Assembly (NCBI GenBank): GCA_950295325.1 | Contig: OX485803.1 | Coordinates: 43,475,554-43,539,553 of the forward strand | DNA length: 64,000 nt | Reading direction: 5' to 3' | Source: Polytrichum commune | Taxonomy: Eukaryota; Streptophyta; Polytrichopsida; Polytrichales; Polytrichaceae | Part shown: in pieces, positions 24,393-36,200 of the stretch | How the letters are laid out: each line of letters opens with the position of its first letter | How positions within the stretch are numbered: position 1 is the stretch's first letter | The notes under the pieces: model-generated | Databases searched by the model: none | What the model saw: only the letters and a program-made list of their open reading frames with translations | Told to the model about the DNA's origin: nothing | Translations under genes and position numbers: made by a program

Positions 24393-26190
24393 TCACAACT
24401 GGATACACATCCCTGCAAAATTTGGACGAGTGTTTGGGCTGAGATCCCAACACTTCTCGATCACTCTCGTCAATACCTGGCGACATTGTGCCAGCAGAAT
24501 TGGCTGCAAGCTTTTGATTACTTTGCGCTGACATTTCCTGGAGAAATGTCCGCAAATGGGACATCTCCCTCAAGTATCTTGTGACACACCATCCCGAAGC
24601 TGTACACATTGCATTTGAACAGATATTTCAGCAATATTATTCCAGTTCGCGAGCTGCTCGAATCATAATTAGTTGCGTTCACATGATCAGAATTAAATCT
24701 TTGAAAAGTATTGGAGAATGGTTCTGGTGCCATCCATCGCGTTGTGCCCATGTCTAATGTCAAGCTGGACGAACTGCAAGTCATTTCCTTCACTTTCGAC
24801 GTCCCGAAGTCCACCACTTTGACTCGCATGTACCCTAGTTTGGCCGATGATCTTTGGCACATGCTTCACAAGGATGTTCATGGACTTCAAAGTTCTGTGC
24901 ACCACATTCTTCTCGTGGAGGCAATGCATGCCTTCCGTCATTTGAGGCAGATGTCGACCACTTTGAATAGGTCAAACGGAGCGACGAGAGTCGCGTTATT
25001 CTCCATTTTTTCATTGATAAGTTGATGCAAGCTCCCGTCCATGAGCTCCATAATCCCTGAGAAGCTGTCTTGGCGACGAACGGAGTTGATGGCTTAACAG
25101 AACTTGGGGACGATGTTTGGATGGGACAACCTTGCTAAGATTGAAACTGCCTTCATGAATGTGTCCAAAATTTGTTCCGACGTTCCCAAGAACGTCTTCA
25201 TGGCCACGTCTCATTTAGCCACGTCGCTGTGTGCACGGGTGCACAGCTACCTTTGCCTATAGGCTCCCCCGATCGTCCCTTGATCATGTCAGAGCCCATT
25301 TTCCACGTATTAATACCGTGATCGTGGTGGCTGGACAACATGTTAGGATTTTGCAGACTCCAGTAATTTGGCCACATAGTGTGTGAGTTGTGATTCTTTC
25401 GTCATCAGATGACTTGGCCGCGTTTTCAGTTTCTTCAACCAAACTGATTGATCAAGATCAGCTTTGTTTTTAATGTCCTTGTATTCCTGTGCCCTTGCAC
25501 TGCCCATCTCATCCAACGCATTCGCAGCCACTGCATTCTAGTCATTTTGTGTTCCAGAAGTCACACGCTTGCCTTCAAGCTCTTGCTGTCCGAGCATCGA
25601 AGAAATTTGTGTGAAATTCACCTGCAATACCCATGAAGAAGTGGATAGGATATAATTAAGGAGGAACCAATTCTCAAGGGAAATTTAAATACTACTTAAA
25701 TTAGGCAGTTACAATTTCATAGACATATATTTATGTACCGATGGATCATGGTGCAATCCAGAAGATACTAAATGTCTGGTTAATAGTCTTACCAATCCTC
25801 CCTTAGCACCAGTGATGGTCATGAGAGAGAAAATTCCAGGTAGAACGCAAGCAGGGAGACGTTCTCCATCTGCTCACCCAGTAGGACAGCCGCTTGTATC
25901 CATCTGCCATAGCAGCAATATTGCACCAGCCTCCTGACCTCCAAGGTCACGCGGTTGAGTTACTTGCAAATGTCTCGGCATTCATGAACCCTTTCGGCAT
26001 TGAAATTTTCTCGAACGTACTCCCTCGCGGTGCGCACCGTCGTTGTGAGTTTGTTGACCAGGAAGAGACATTGAAGTTGGTAGATGGACTTGAGTGAACT
26101 TGAGCGTTGAACTTCCTCTACACACTTCGCTGCCAACAGCAAGCGATCCCCTGACGCAGCTCTGCGGCTCCGCCAGCCAAATAATTCCAC
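24393..26190 (-). pseudogene. Broken protein kinase gene interrupted by NRPA1 DNA
   Basis: On the minus strand an N-terminal helical region (26,190-25,835) includes 'LQCLFLVNKLTTTVRTAREY', an in-frame stop, then 'VRRLVQYCCYGRWIQAAVLL'. After the embedded NRPA1 segment come 'KESQLTHYVAKLLESAKS', a frame change, then a Gly-loop-like 'IGKGSCAPVHTATW', 'AMKTFLG' with the ATP-binding Lys, 'ILARLSHPNIVPKFC' followed by a stop, and 'IMELMDGSLHQL'. Next are 'GMHCLHEKNVVHRTLKSMNI', 'VVDFGTSKV', 'GTTRWMAPE', 'CNVYSFGMVCHKILEGDVPF' and 'VLTRVIEKCWDLSPNTRP', ending at a TGA (24,393-24,395). The HRD catalytic Asp is Thr, and there are at least two stops and several frameshifts. The family looks like the plant TKL-type kinases that I recall as expanded in seedless plants. 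It is certainly a kinase relic and certainly non-functional. Confidence 0.8.
25562..25834 (-). pseudogene. NRPA1 exon 15 - intron - exon 16 fragment
   Basis: This stretch is nearly collinear and highly similar to 34,866-35,139 in the real NRPA1 gene: 60 bp of exon 16 ('cacacgcttgccttcaagct'), the whole intervening intron ('aagaagtggatag', 'aattaaggaggaaccaattc') and about 38 bp of exon 15 ('ccttagcaccagtgatggtc'). Differences are scattered substitutions and small indels. Both intron and exon are retained, so it is a genomic duplication. Its two breakpoints join directly to kinase-derived sequence on each side. The 3' exon 15 piece would be out of frame with the kinase. Confidence 0.9.
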
Positions 26191-28089
26191 TGTAGATCAT
26201 AACATGAGGTTCATGATCTTGTGAATGGTGATTACATATGACGATCAGTGTAACAATTCGTAAGTCTAGGAGTTTATGTGGCATGAGCCACCCAAACATG
26301 AGCTATGGAGAGGGGGCTTGAGAGCACGCAACATGAAGGTGAAGAATAATGAACGAGCTCTTGCACCTCTTCCGTAGCTCCCTTCTGCCTCTAGTTTCTA
26401 TTGAATTTAGAGACTTTCTTGGTGCCATTCACGTTGGGCCACTTCTAGGCTCTATGGCCGTACCCAATTCACAAGGAGGATTTGCAAATTACAGTTATAT
26501 AATGGTTACAGGGTGGACCGGGTCGAGATGTGGGTGGTTGGGAACTGGGTCCACCCAATTGCCATTAGGTTGGACAGAGATTATGCATATCATTTAAGAA
26601 CTTTATTAGGAATTTGTTGGATCATATGGAAGTTTCTGAATGAGGTCGATGTGCTTGAATGTGTGGTTTGTTCGTCTTAAGAAACTCCCCGGTGGAGATT
26701 ACGATGTGAACAAATGGGATGACCTATGATTGAGGGGTTCATGGGAAAAAGGACTAGATAGCTAAGAAGAAAAGAAAATTCAGAGACAACACAGAAAATT
26801 TAATACGCAGAAGAGGATTAGGGACAGAAATCACACCATCAGGTGGCCGTCTTTTCAACAGGTTCTTTAAAAGTGAAATTTCATATTCCATATTGTACTA
26901 GCACCATAGGCCCACACATCTAAATGTCTGCAATCGGGGTGTCTTCCCACTCACAAATCTTCACACTTCAAATCTGCAAGTGTTTATAAGTAACCTTAGA
27001 GATGATTTGGATAGACATCTTAATGATGGTGAAGCTCACATTTTGTTTCTTTTTCAAAACGCAACCAACAAGCTGTTAGACAGGACCCATGATCCTTGGG
27101 CGTTTGATCAACAAGAGCAGGACAGGGAAATGAATCTCTGTGAATACGGATTGAACAACACACTGGATCTCTCGTAAACTTATAGTGGTATCCCAGAATC
27201 AAGGCTTTAAGGAACAAACCTCAAGTGTACGGGGAATCAGGTATGTTGCAGACGAACACATTGCAAATGTGTTCCTTTTATGTCGATGAAGTGTGATGGT
27301 TCAGCCTCTGGGTCCGATCAGTGTGGATTAAGATCACACATAACGACAGGAAATCTAGAGTTTACATCGTGGCGATGGAAACCTCAAACAATTCAAAAGT
27401 TAATGTATGTTGAACCTCATTCAACATAATCGAAGAATCTCTAGAAAACAACCAGAGCCTCAATGTGTAAGCCTGATCACTGATCTGGTGCCATCAGGGC
27501 CATTTTTCTGATTTACCACCTTCCTCACAAATTGAAATACACTTATATCAAACATGTCTTCTGGAATCTGGATTTCCTCGGTGCCTAGAAAGCAGCCAAT
27601 GAGTTGCAGAGCACGGAGAATGTCATGACAACTTGTTTTGCCCTTGAATCAGGCTCTCAAAATATGTATCCTGATATGAGATAATGTTGTTCTCACTGGC
27701 TCTCAAAATATGTATCCTTATATGAGATAATGGAGTTGCATTGGGCTCTTATTTTGTAAGTTTGCCAGGCTAGGCCACCGTGAGAGATGCCTTTTGCCAG
27801 CAAGGTCGGCAGAGCTTCTAGGAGGGATCAGGGTTAAGTTTCAAGCTCTGCAGAAAAACTAAAGTGAGAGCAACATTATTGATATCTAGGAAAGGGTCTT
27901 CAAAGTAGTCAACATGTCTGAAAAATGAGAGTCTGTATTGCAATGAGTTTAACAATCCAATGTCTCATGGACAATAACATCCGAACATTTTCCACTGCTA
28001 TTTCATTTCAGTATAGACTACAACTCCTAAAGGAATTCGTAGTAATACTCCAACTTGTGCAAAATTGTCCCTTGAAAATCCACATGCGC
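26191..28089. other. Spacer with a 52-bp tandem duplication
   Basis: No intact gene recognised. At 27,651-27,738 the segment 'ggctctcaaaatatgtatcc' plus 'atatgagataatg' occurs twice, about 52 bp apart. The region 26,900-27,250 has short ORFs on both strands without known motifs. Confidence 0.4.
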
Positions 28090-29200
28090 CAAGGTAGACA
28101 AGGAAACACTTTCAACTCCGCAAGCATTTATGGCCGTTGAATTAGACCAGGAATTGCCTCATACAATTAGCAAGTACAACTCACGAAGACTTTCATTTCA
28201 AGTTCTAAAGTCGGAGCTGAGCTATAAGAGGTCAAAGTGAAGATTCATTTTCTTCAAAGGTCATATAGGTCAAGTCTGGTCGCTATTGAACTAATAATGG
28301 TGTCTATATTTTGTAGGTTCATTAGATTCATTTTCTAACCTGATCTCATTTGAACATATATCATTTGGGAGTCCATTTATAACTATAAGCATGTCATATA
28401 CCACTTAAATATATGTGTCCGTAGACCCCTGATTTGGTACAAAATCTAGTTCTGCACATTAAAGTCATAGAGGGGTTTGGGGTGAAAAATAACAATCATC
28501 TCCGTATGCTTACTACTCGAGACTTTTACATGCACCACCAACATACAAGTTTCCAATCCTGCCAAAAGAGTCCAACATCTGAATGAAGACCCCTGAAGTT
28601 ACAAATTTTTGTGTTATATAACTTCAATTGCTTCTTCTAACAGCTCATTCTTGTATATTTCCACTAATGTTCATATTGATGGATTCGTTTTCATATTTTC
28701 TTTACACATCCACATTGGTACATCCACATGAGTCAAATAACATAATCACAAGCATTGCCTCCTGGGATGCGGAGCACCAGTCACCTTTGAGGAAGAGCCA
28801 ACTCACAAGTAAGAGTCTTGGCAAGTAGCCAGGATGACGACACTGGCAACTCCCAGGACCACGACAAAGCTGCAGATTTCAAACTTCATAAGAGTAACTC
28901 CAAAGGGGTGGACGAGTATAGAACAATTGAAGAATTCGACAACTGTCATTTCAAATTCCAGAAATGGAGTTGAGGTGCAGTAGCTATAGGATGTCAATGT
29001 GAAGATCCTCTCTTTAAGTGATCACATAGGCCCTCCAAATTGACATAAGAATTTACCTTGAACAGTGTCTATATTGAGCACATAGATAACATGTCTTCCA
29101 TTCATAACTACAAAAAATGCCACTTTAAACCAGGTTTCCAACTATGAGAAGTGACCAAACCTTACACATTTGGATACTAATGCTTAGGTAAGCTTCTCGA
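28090..29200. repeat. Two family-4 repeat copies
   Basis: About 28,090-28,440 and 28,830-29,200 share ordered landmarks with each other and with 18,735-19,140: 'catttcaagttctaaagtcg' against 'catttcaaattccagaaatg', 'gaggtcaaagtgaagatt' against 'ggatgtcaatgtgaagat', 'gtgtctatatt', and 'agaagtgacca' near the end. The intervening 28,440-28,830 is unassigned. Confidence 0.5.
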
Positions 29201-30235
29201 TTAAGAAAAAGTCAGTATGAGTGTATTATCCTCACAGCCCCCCACACATTGTAGGGGTACAATTTCTGAGAGCCATATTCTAGATTGATGAGTCACTAAT
29301 CCATATTTTATGTAGTTCAACGTTCATTCAAGAGTGAGCCAGAACCAAGTGTTTTTTATACTGTTATTTCAAGACCCAAACGCAAATCCACTTACACATA
29401 CAAGCTAATTTCATAAAGTTTGGTTACATGAAAGAATTTTGCATCATTGAATCCTAACAATATATGCAGCTTCATGTATGCATTGATGGATGAAAAAGGT
29501 GACACGGCAATTGAATCATTCCCTGTTAGTATGGTTGGACACAAAATTGTTCATTCAGCCAAGAATGCTGGCAGGCACTCCAAAAATGTAATTGACCGCA
29601 CATGCTTGGATTCAATCATCTTCAACTTGTGAAGCTTACTTTGTATCTGCTCTTCATGACAGATAACTTACAAGAATGGACTTGGATGTGTTTACATGTT
29701 CGCTCAAGAAGGGTAACAGTTCGGGCCTTGTGCACACGCTTTGCAAGAAACCTAATATAACCACTACTGACTACCTCAATTTCTACTAAAAATATACCTA
29801 TAAGTGGAGCTGTTTTCCCACCTCTGCCTTATGTAAGGTTGTCATCATGTAACTCCATGAAAAGCCCATCCATCTGTTGGGGTCACACCTGAACGCTGTC
29901 ATTCACATTCAGCCAGAGGGGAATTACAACCTGCTGCTAGTCTCCTAAAAATTCACCCACTACTAAGTTTTGTCCCTTGTCCTTTGCATGTGCTCTTGAT
30001 AATTCCTGTCTCCAGATCTTGATTTTGCACCAAAAACTTTTCGTATAAGGGAAGAGGCCCAAATGGCTTCAATATTGGTGTTGGGATGCCCAGGCTGGAT
30101 GTCTTGTCAAACTAGCAAAGACCAACCTGTTGCTCAGCAATAGCTCTACAGGCCATAGAGGGAGAGCAAATCCAGAAAGGTATCCTTGTTATGAGGACTA
30201 AGCCTGCATATCAAAGGGGAAACAGTCTCAAGTAC
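29201..30235. other. Downstream flank and likely 3' UTR of NRPA1
   Basis: No gene recognised. The part next to 30,236 should include the NRPA1 3' untranslated region because that gene ends on the minus strand here. A polyadenylation site cannot be fixed by eye. Confidence 0.35.
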
Positions 30236-33200
30236 TCAACCCTGGGATTCTATTAAAGTATCAATCTTCTGTAACAGGTCAAATGATCCAGTTCCCATCT
30301 CCACAATTCTCCCCATCACTATCCTTGCAGAAGGTGACTCTAAGTAGTCTGACTGCTTTTGCAGGGTTGCATCCATCAAGAAGACTGTAGCTGTTTCAAA
30401 GCTCATCTTCAAAAAAGGTGATGGGCTAGAGTTAATGCCCAGCCTATTACATGCACGGTAACCTCCTTGAAAGGTCATGAAGTCAGATATAAGTGCCAAG
30501 TGCCTAGGATTCACTGAAATACCATATGACCCGAAAACAGCCTGGACTTCCGAAAGTATAGTAGCTCGGCATGCTTCCACTCCATAAATCTGCAGTTCAT
30601 CAAACCGGCAATTTAGTTAGACAAATCAACATACAGTTGCTTTCAGAGCACTTGATTCTGCAGCCGATATGGACAGCATAAATGGAGCAAAAGGTCCAGA
30701 GTAGTTCAAACCTTTGCAAGCCCAGATGCGTTTTCATGATCTTATTCATCAGCAAACGTTGTTCACACATTCAATAATGCTACAACTGCAGTGCTACATA
30801 GCAATACACACCCACAGCATGCATGTTGTGAAAAAGGTACTCACCTCAAGCATGGAGGCAATGTTATTCGTGGTCAGTCGATTAAGGTCCAGGTCATCTG
30901 CGAGCATCCATATACCCTCAAAGTTGACACCATCGGTCTGTAATGCAGGAGTAGCGGCATCACCCTTAAAATCAATCACTGCGCATTTTTCAATGCCAGC
31001 TACTGCTCGCACTGTCACCTGCATCGCCACCTTCTCCACAATCTACATGCACCATAATATGTTAGCCTCACTACACAGATTGCAACTAGAGTTCGAGAAT
31101 CCTGAATACCACTATCTTGATGTCAACACTTATTATTCATCCCCTTATTACTACTTACTCCACCTCTTTTTGTAAGCGATAATGTTGAATTTGAACAAAC
31201 AAGAGGGCAAATGTGCAAACGCATGAAGAAATTAGATCACCTCAGCAAGTATGATATGTGGACTTGACAATTTCACACTAAACTGCATCTCAAATACAGA
31301 ACCGTCAACAACCAATGAGTCAACCCCATCAAGCTCCTTCTGTGCCCCTGTGCTACTCTTGCGTGTAACACCCTTCATAGCGGGCCCCTTCTTTGAGGAT
31401 CCAGGCGCTTGACTCAACACCTCAGGTTCTTGGACTTCAGCATCATCTCCATAAAAACCTTCTCTATCTACATTTTCAGTAACTTCACCTTCCCCATCTT
31501 CCTCTCCATCATTTGCCTGTTTAATAGGGTGTCCAAATCAGTGCTCATCACAGTTGCTCAAAGAGTATGGAGATTTTCAATACTGCATAACATGCACAAT
31601 ATCCTCAATATCGTACCATGGATGCTACAAATGATATGCATGCTATGAATGGATGCTACAAATGATATAACTGCTGTAAATGGATGCTACAAATGATGGC
31701 CTTCCGGTATGAAAACAGACCTCTTCTTTCAAATCCATGATGCGGGTTCTCTCAGCAATCTCTTTTTCGTCGTCATCCACATCATCATCATACCCCCTCT
31801 CATCATTGTCTTGGCCTCTCCGTTTTTCAGCATCCGCACCTTCATCCTCACCTCCCTCATCATCCTCTTCATCTTCTTGCTGTTCTCCTGTCTCTGTTTC
31901 CTTCTTTTTCTTTTTTCCAGTTGGCTCTTCTCCATCATCTGCATTTTGGGGTATACAGATTAAGATATTTCATAACATAAAACGCCAGACCTGTCAAACT
32001 GGAAGAAAAATGATACACCCAAAGAACTTCAATTCAAGGAGATTTCTTTCCAACTTTTCAAGGACTTCAGAGGAAATACATCCTTAAAAGTTAGAAATAA
32101 TCAGAATTTTTTCCATGTACATCGAAAACAACATGACTGAGGAGTAAAACATAATGGTTGGTATGATACTCATAAGGTATAAGTAAAACATAAGGCAGTA
32201 ATCTGGCCAAATTACCTGTCTCTGCTGTAGATGATTCTCCTGTTTGTGAAGATTGGACAACTTGAATAATGTCCTCTTTTCTCTTTCCAGATCTGGACTG
32301 AAAGGATTTTTTTATCGTTTTCATCAGTCTAGGTATAAATTGATCCCGTACGACATCCTCAATTTCACTGAGCTTCAGATTTAGGTGAGGTGGATAACGC
32401 TGCGGTGGATAGAATTTCAAACGAATCTTGAAGGTTTTAGATGGTCGACCATTCTGTACAGTAAACGGTATCTCCCCAACCTCCACCCTTTCTAACAGAT
32501 CTATCAATCTTAACTTCCTCAAGTTGGTTGCAAGTCTCTCAGCATCCTCTCTGTCCACCCAGAAAAGCAACAACCATTGATGACTCTTACATAAAAAAAC
32601 TGTGCACTACTGAAAAGATGCAAGAAGATTGCAGTGCTCAACACTTTATGTTGTATGGATTTATCCTATCTAATTTCCATAAGAGGTAGTATACTCCATA
32701 GCTTTCCAAACTATAGATGGCATGGAAATCTACCTTTTCAGAATCAGTGATTACATACCTCTAATATAGCAATCTCTCTAATTGCTCACGAACAACAAGT
32801 ATTTTCATGAGAGCAACTGCTACAAAAATATAGCACATGGTTACTTGGACATTGCAAATGCATTTCAAATGGTCACACATACCTTGATTTTCCAGGCAGC
32901 AAAGGGCAAGTCATGATGGGGGTAGAAATATCCTTTGATGCCGTCATTAGAATTTCTCGCAGCCTTGGGATACCAAGTGTAACATTCATCTCTCCCCGAC
33001 CCGCAAAATGGAAAGTATTGAGCCTGAAACAGAAATCAAATTGGTTAAAGCATGTGAGTATACACTGTTCTCTAAAGCGAAGGGATGAGAAAGGGTTGAT
33101 TTGCTCAAACATAGAGTGATAGATAAAATCGATTGAAAAAGAGATCCAGAATACTGATTGAAATAGAATACAAATGTGAAACCTTCAGTGCCTGCAAAGG

Positions 33201-36200
33201 GACACTATACAAACAGATTAAAGATATCACAGATGTGCTCAAGCAGTTCAATGGTACAAACACAACAAGGCAAACTGCTTGTTCTGAAACAGTCAAAAGT
33301 GTCAATCCACCATCTGACCCCAAGAAGCCAGAAAAGGACAAGATTGCAAAGAATGGTGCAACTCCAGGCAGCCCAAAAAGATCTCACACTGATCCAGTTC
33401 ATTAATTGCCCTTGCCACTCTCAAACACATCATAGTAGGCTTTGAAGAGAACATGAACCTTGGTTCAACAATATTTAGCACTTCTCTAGTCAGAGGTGGT
33501 TTGAGAAAAGAATGCTCACGTCATCTGTGTAGAAGGTTCACCAACTGATTGTGCAGCTAAACAGCCGACTGGCTCGCCAGGTTGTGCAAGACTTGAGGCA
33601 TACTTAAGGGACATCAAATACCTAAAATCATCTCTTTGATTGTGCGTCCTTAAGTGAAACCGCTTTTTATCTGCCTTTGTCTTGGTTGCCTCGGTGATGA
33701 AGCTCCCCACCTTGTCTCCAAAAGCCTTGGAGATAGCCTCAAGGGAGTTCTCAACTGTTTCGTTTTCAACAGTCTCTGCATCATCATTGCTTTGTGAGCT
33801 TTTTTGTTTCTTACTTCTCTGTTTTGGCCGATCCATCTCGTCTTTGCCAAGCCTCAGAGAAACCAAGTCTTGGTTCTGCACATCATTTTCAATATTTTCA
33901 CTTTACACTTCCAAATACGAACAGGTCATTAAAATTAGATCCAGCAGACACCAGAAAGGGGATAACAATGTACAGACAAGTTTGATCACAAAATCACAAC
34001 CCAAACATATAAAAGAACCAGCCTCATAGTGTATAACAGTCCTATAATTTTAGCTACTAGAACAGTCTGACTGTATGGAATAAGTCTAAAAGAGCTCTTA
34101 GGAATCAGATGCATGCCCCTGCATAACCACAAAATCTACTGTATACAGACAAGGGTCTTACCGAGGCTAGAAGCTCAAACTTCAAGAGATGACTTGTTTT
34201 TGTTACATCAATTCCATCCTCTCCATACCGGAATTGCACTATGGAACCATCAGAATCACGAACAGTGTAGTCATAGTGAACCTTCAAGGACTCTAAATTC
34301 TTCATTAGACATCTTTGCAGATAACCACTTCGAGAGGTTTTGACTGCTGTGTCAACCAGCCTGCAATTCCACCAAATTGGCATGATCACACCACTCTGTA
34401 ACTTTCCTCTAAAACATGACCCATACTGGTCAGTACAAGAAATAACTCATGGGAACTCAATTGTGTCAAGTTTCACTTCTACTCACCATTGCCAATACTG
34501 CTTAATTAATATTATGAACATTCTTCTCTCCAACCAAAAAAATAAATGAGATCCCTGATTTACTATTAGTAACAAGTGCTCACAATGGTTCAACACAAGT
34601 GGCAAATGATCATCAGAACAAGTCCAGTGATGAGGTCTGAGATATGGATTTAAAAAATAAGCAGCCATGGCTCAGAAAACAGTTTATAACCAAATCTAGA
34701 CCCAAAAAGTAAGAATTTGTACCCATCTCGTCCAGCCATACAATGAAAATAATACTCCTGGGGTCGCAGACCAGTCAAAAATCGATCTCCAATAAAGCCT
34801 CCAGCACGAGCACACGGGTCCCATGGAAGAAAACATGGCAACGTTTTGCCAGAACTCATACGGGGCACACGCTTGCCTTCAAGCTCTTGCTGCCCGAGCA
34901 ACGAAGAAATTTGTGTGAAATTCACCTGCAATAACCATGAAGAAGTGGATAGCATATAATTAAGGAGGAACCAATTCTCAGGGCAAATTTAAATACTACA
35001 TAAATTAAGCAATTACAATTTCATACATATAGACGTACATGTATGTAACAATGGATCATGGTGCAACCCAAAAGATACTAATGTCTGAGTAATAGTCTTA
35101 CCAATCCTCCCTTAGCACCAGTGATGGTCATAAGAGAGAGACAATTGGATGGAAAAGGCTTCATTAGGCCCTTGGGGAAAGTAGTATTGTTAATGTCCGA
35201 GGTAATGCGATTCAGTGCACTGGTCATGAGCATGTCAAGACGGGCACTTGCAGTATCACCCTTGCTTTGTATTCTCTTCTCCACTTCATCCCTTATTTTC
35301 TCTAGGTTCAATTCTGGATTCATTACACCATGCAAAGTCAGTGAGGCAATGCTTTCTATAATAAGGCAAACAAGATGTTCACTGCACAACATAGGAGCCA
35401 CTTTCATGTTCCATGTTTGACTAAAGAGATTCTTAAAGGAGAACGTGCTACAATTAGAGTCTGCAACACAACTTCACCTGCTTTTTCATCTTCACCCACA
35501 TATCGAGCATTAACTGTGTCACCCAAATCATCAGTCTGCTTCAGTTTTTGGCGGCGCATTTTCTCAGCCTTAGGAACTAAGAGTAGATCTCCAAAACCGC
35601 AAGTAAATCCATGCATCTGCCTCCCACCAAAGGACCAATTTGAGAAGGTAGAGGACTTCAAAAGAACCTCTCTGTAATATGACAGGAATCCTTCTCCAAG
35701 CTTCATCTATTATGATTATTGAAACACAAACAAGCCTCAACAAACTCTAATAATGATTTGTGGCTTCTCTCTTTTGCAAAAATTTCAAAACCATCTTGAG
35801 GGTAACTCTTTAAATACACAAGGAATAAGCATCACCCACTAGAAAGAGAATAAAGGCAAAGGTAGAGATATAAATATGTGACCATAAAAATGAGCTGTAC
35901 CAATCAGACTTAGCAAGACTCTGATTGCATGCAATATTCACTCCATCACATTACACTCTGCTGAGTAGGCTTTGTGCTCATGGAATGCACCAGAACAATT
36001 TTTGCTCATGAAATAGGAAATGTTAAGTACCTGAAGGTAAGCAGTAAAGAGTCGACTGAAAACCGAGAGAAGGCGACCAGCCATCTGAGGTCCATACAAC
36101 TCTTGAACAGTATGCACGATACCATACTTTCCAAACTGAGCCTTATCAATAACTCCACACACAAGCTCATTATCTTTCACAATCAGCTCAAGCTCTCCGC

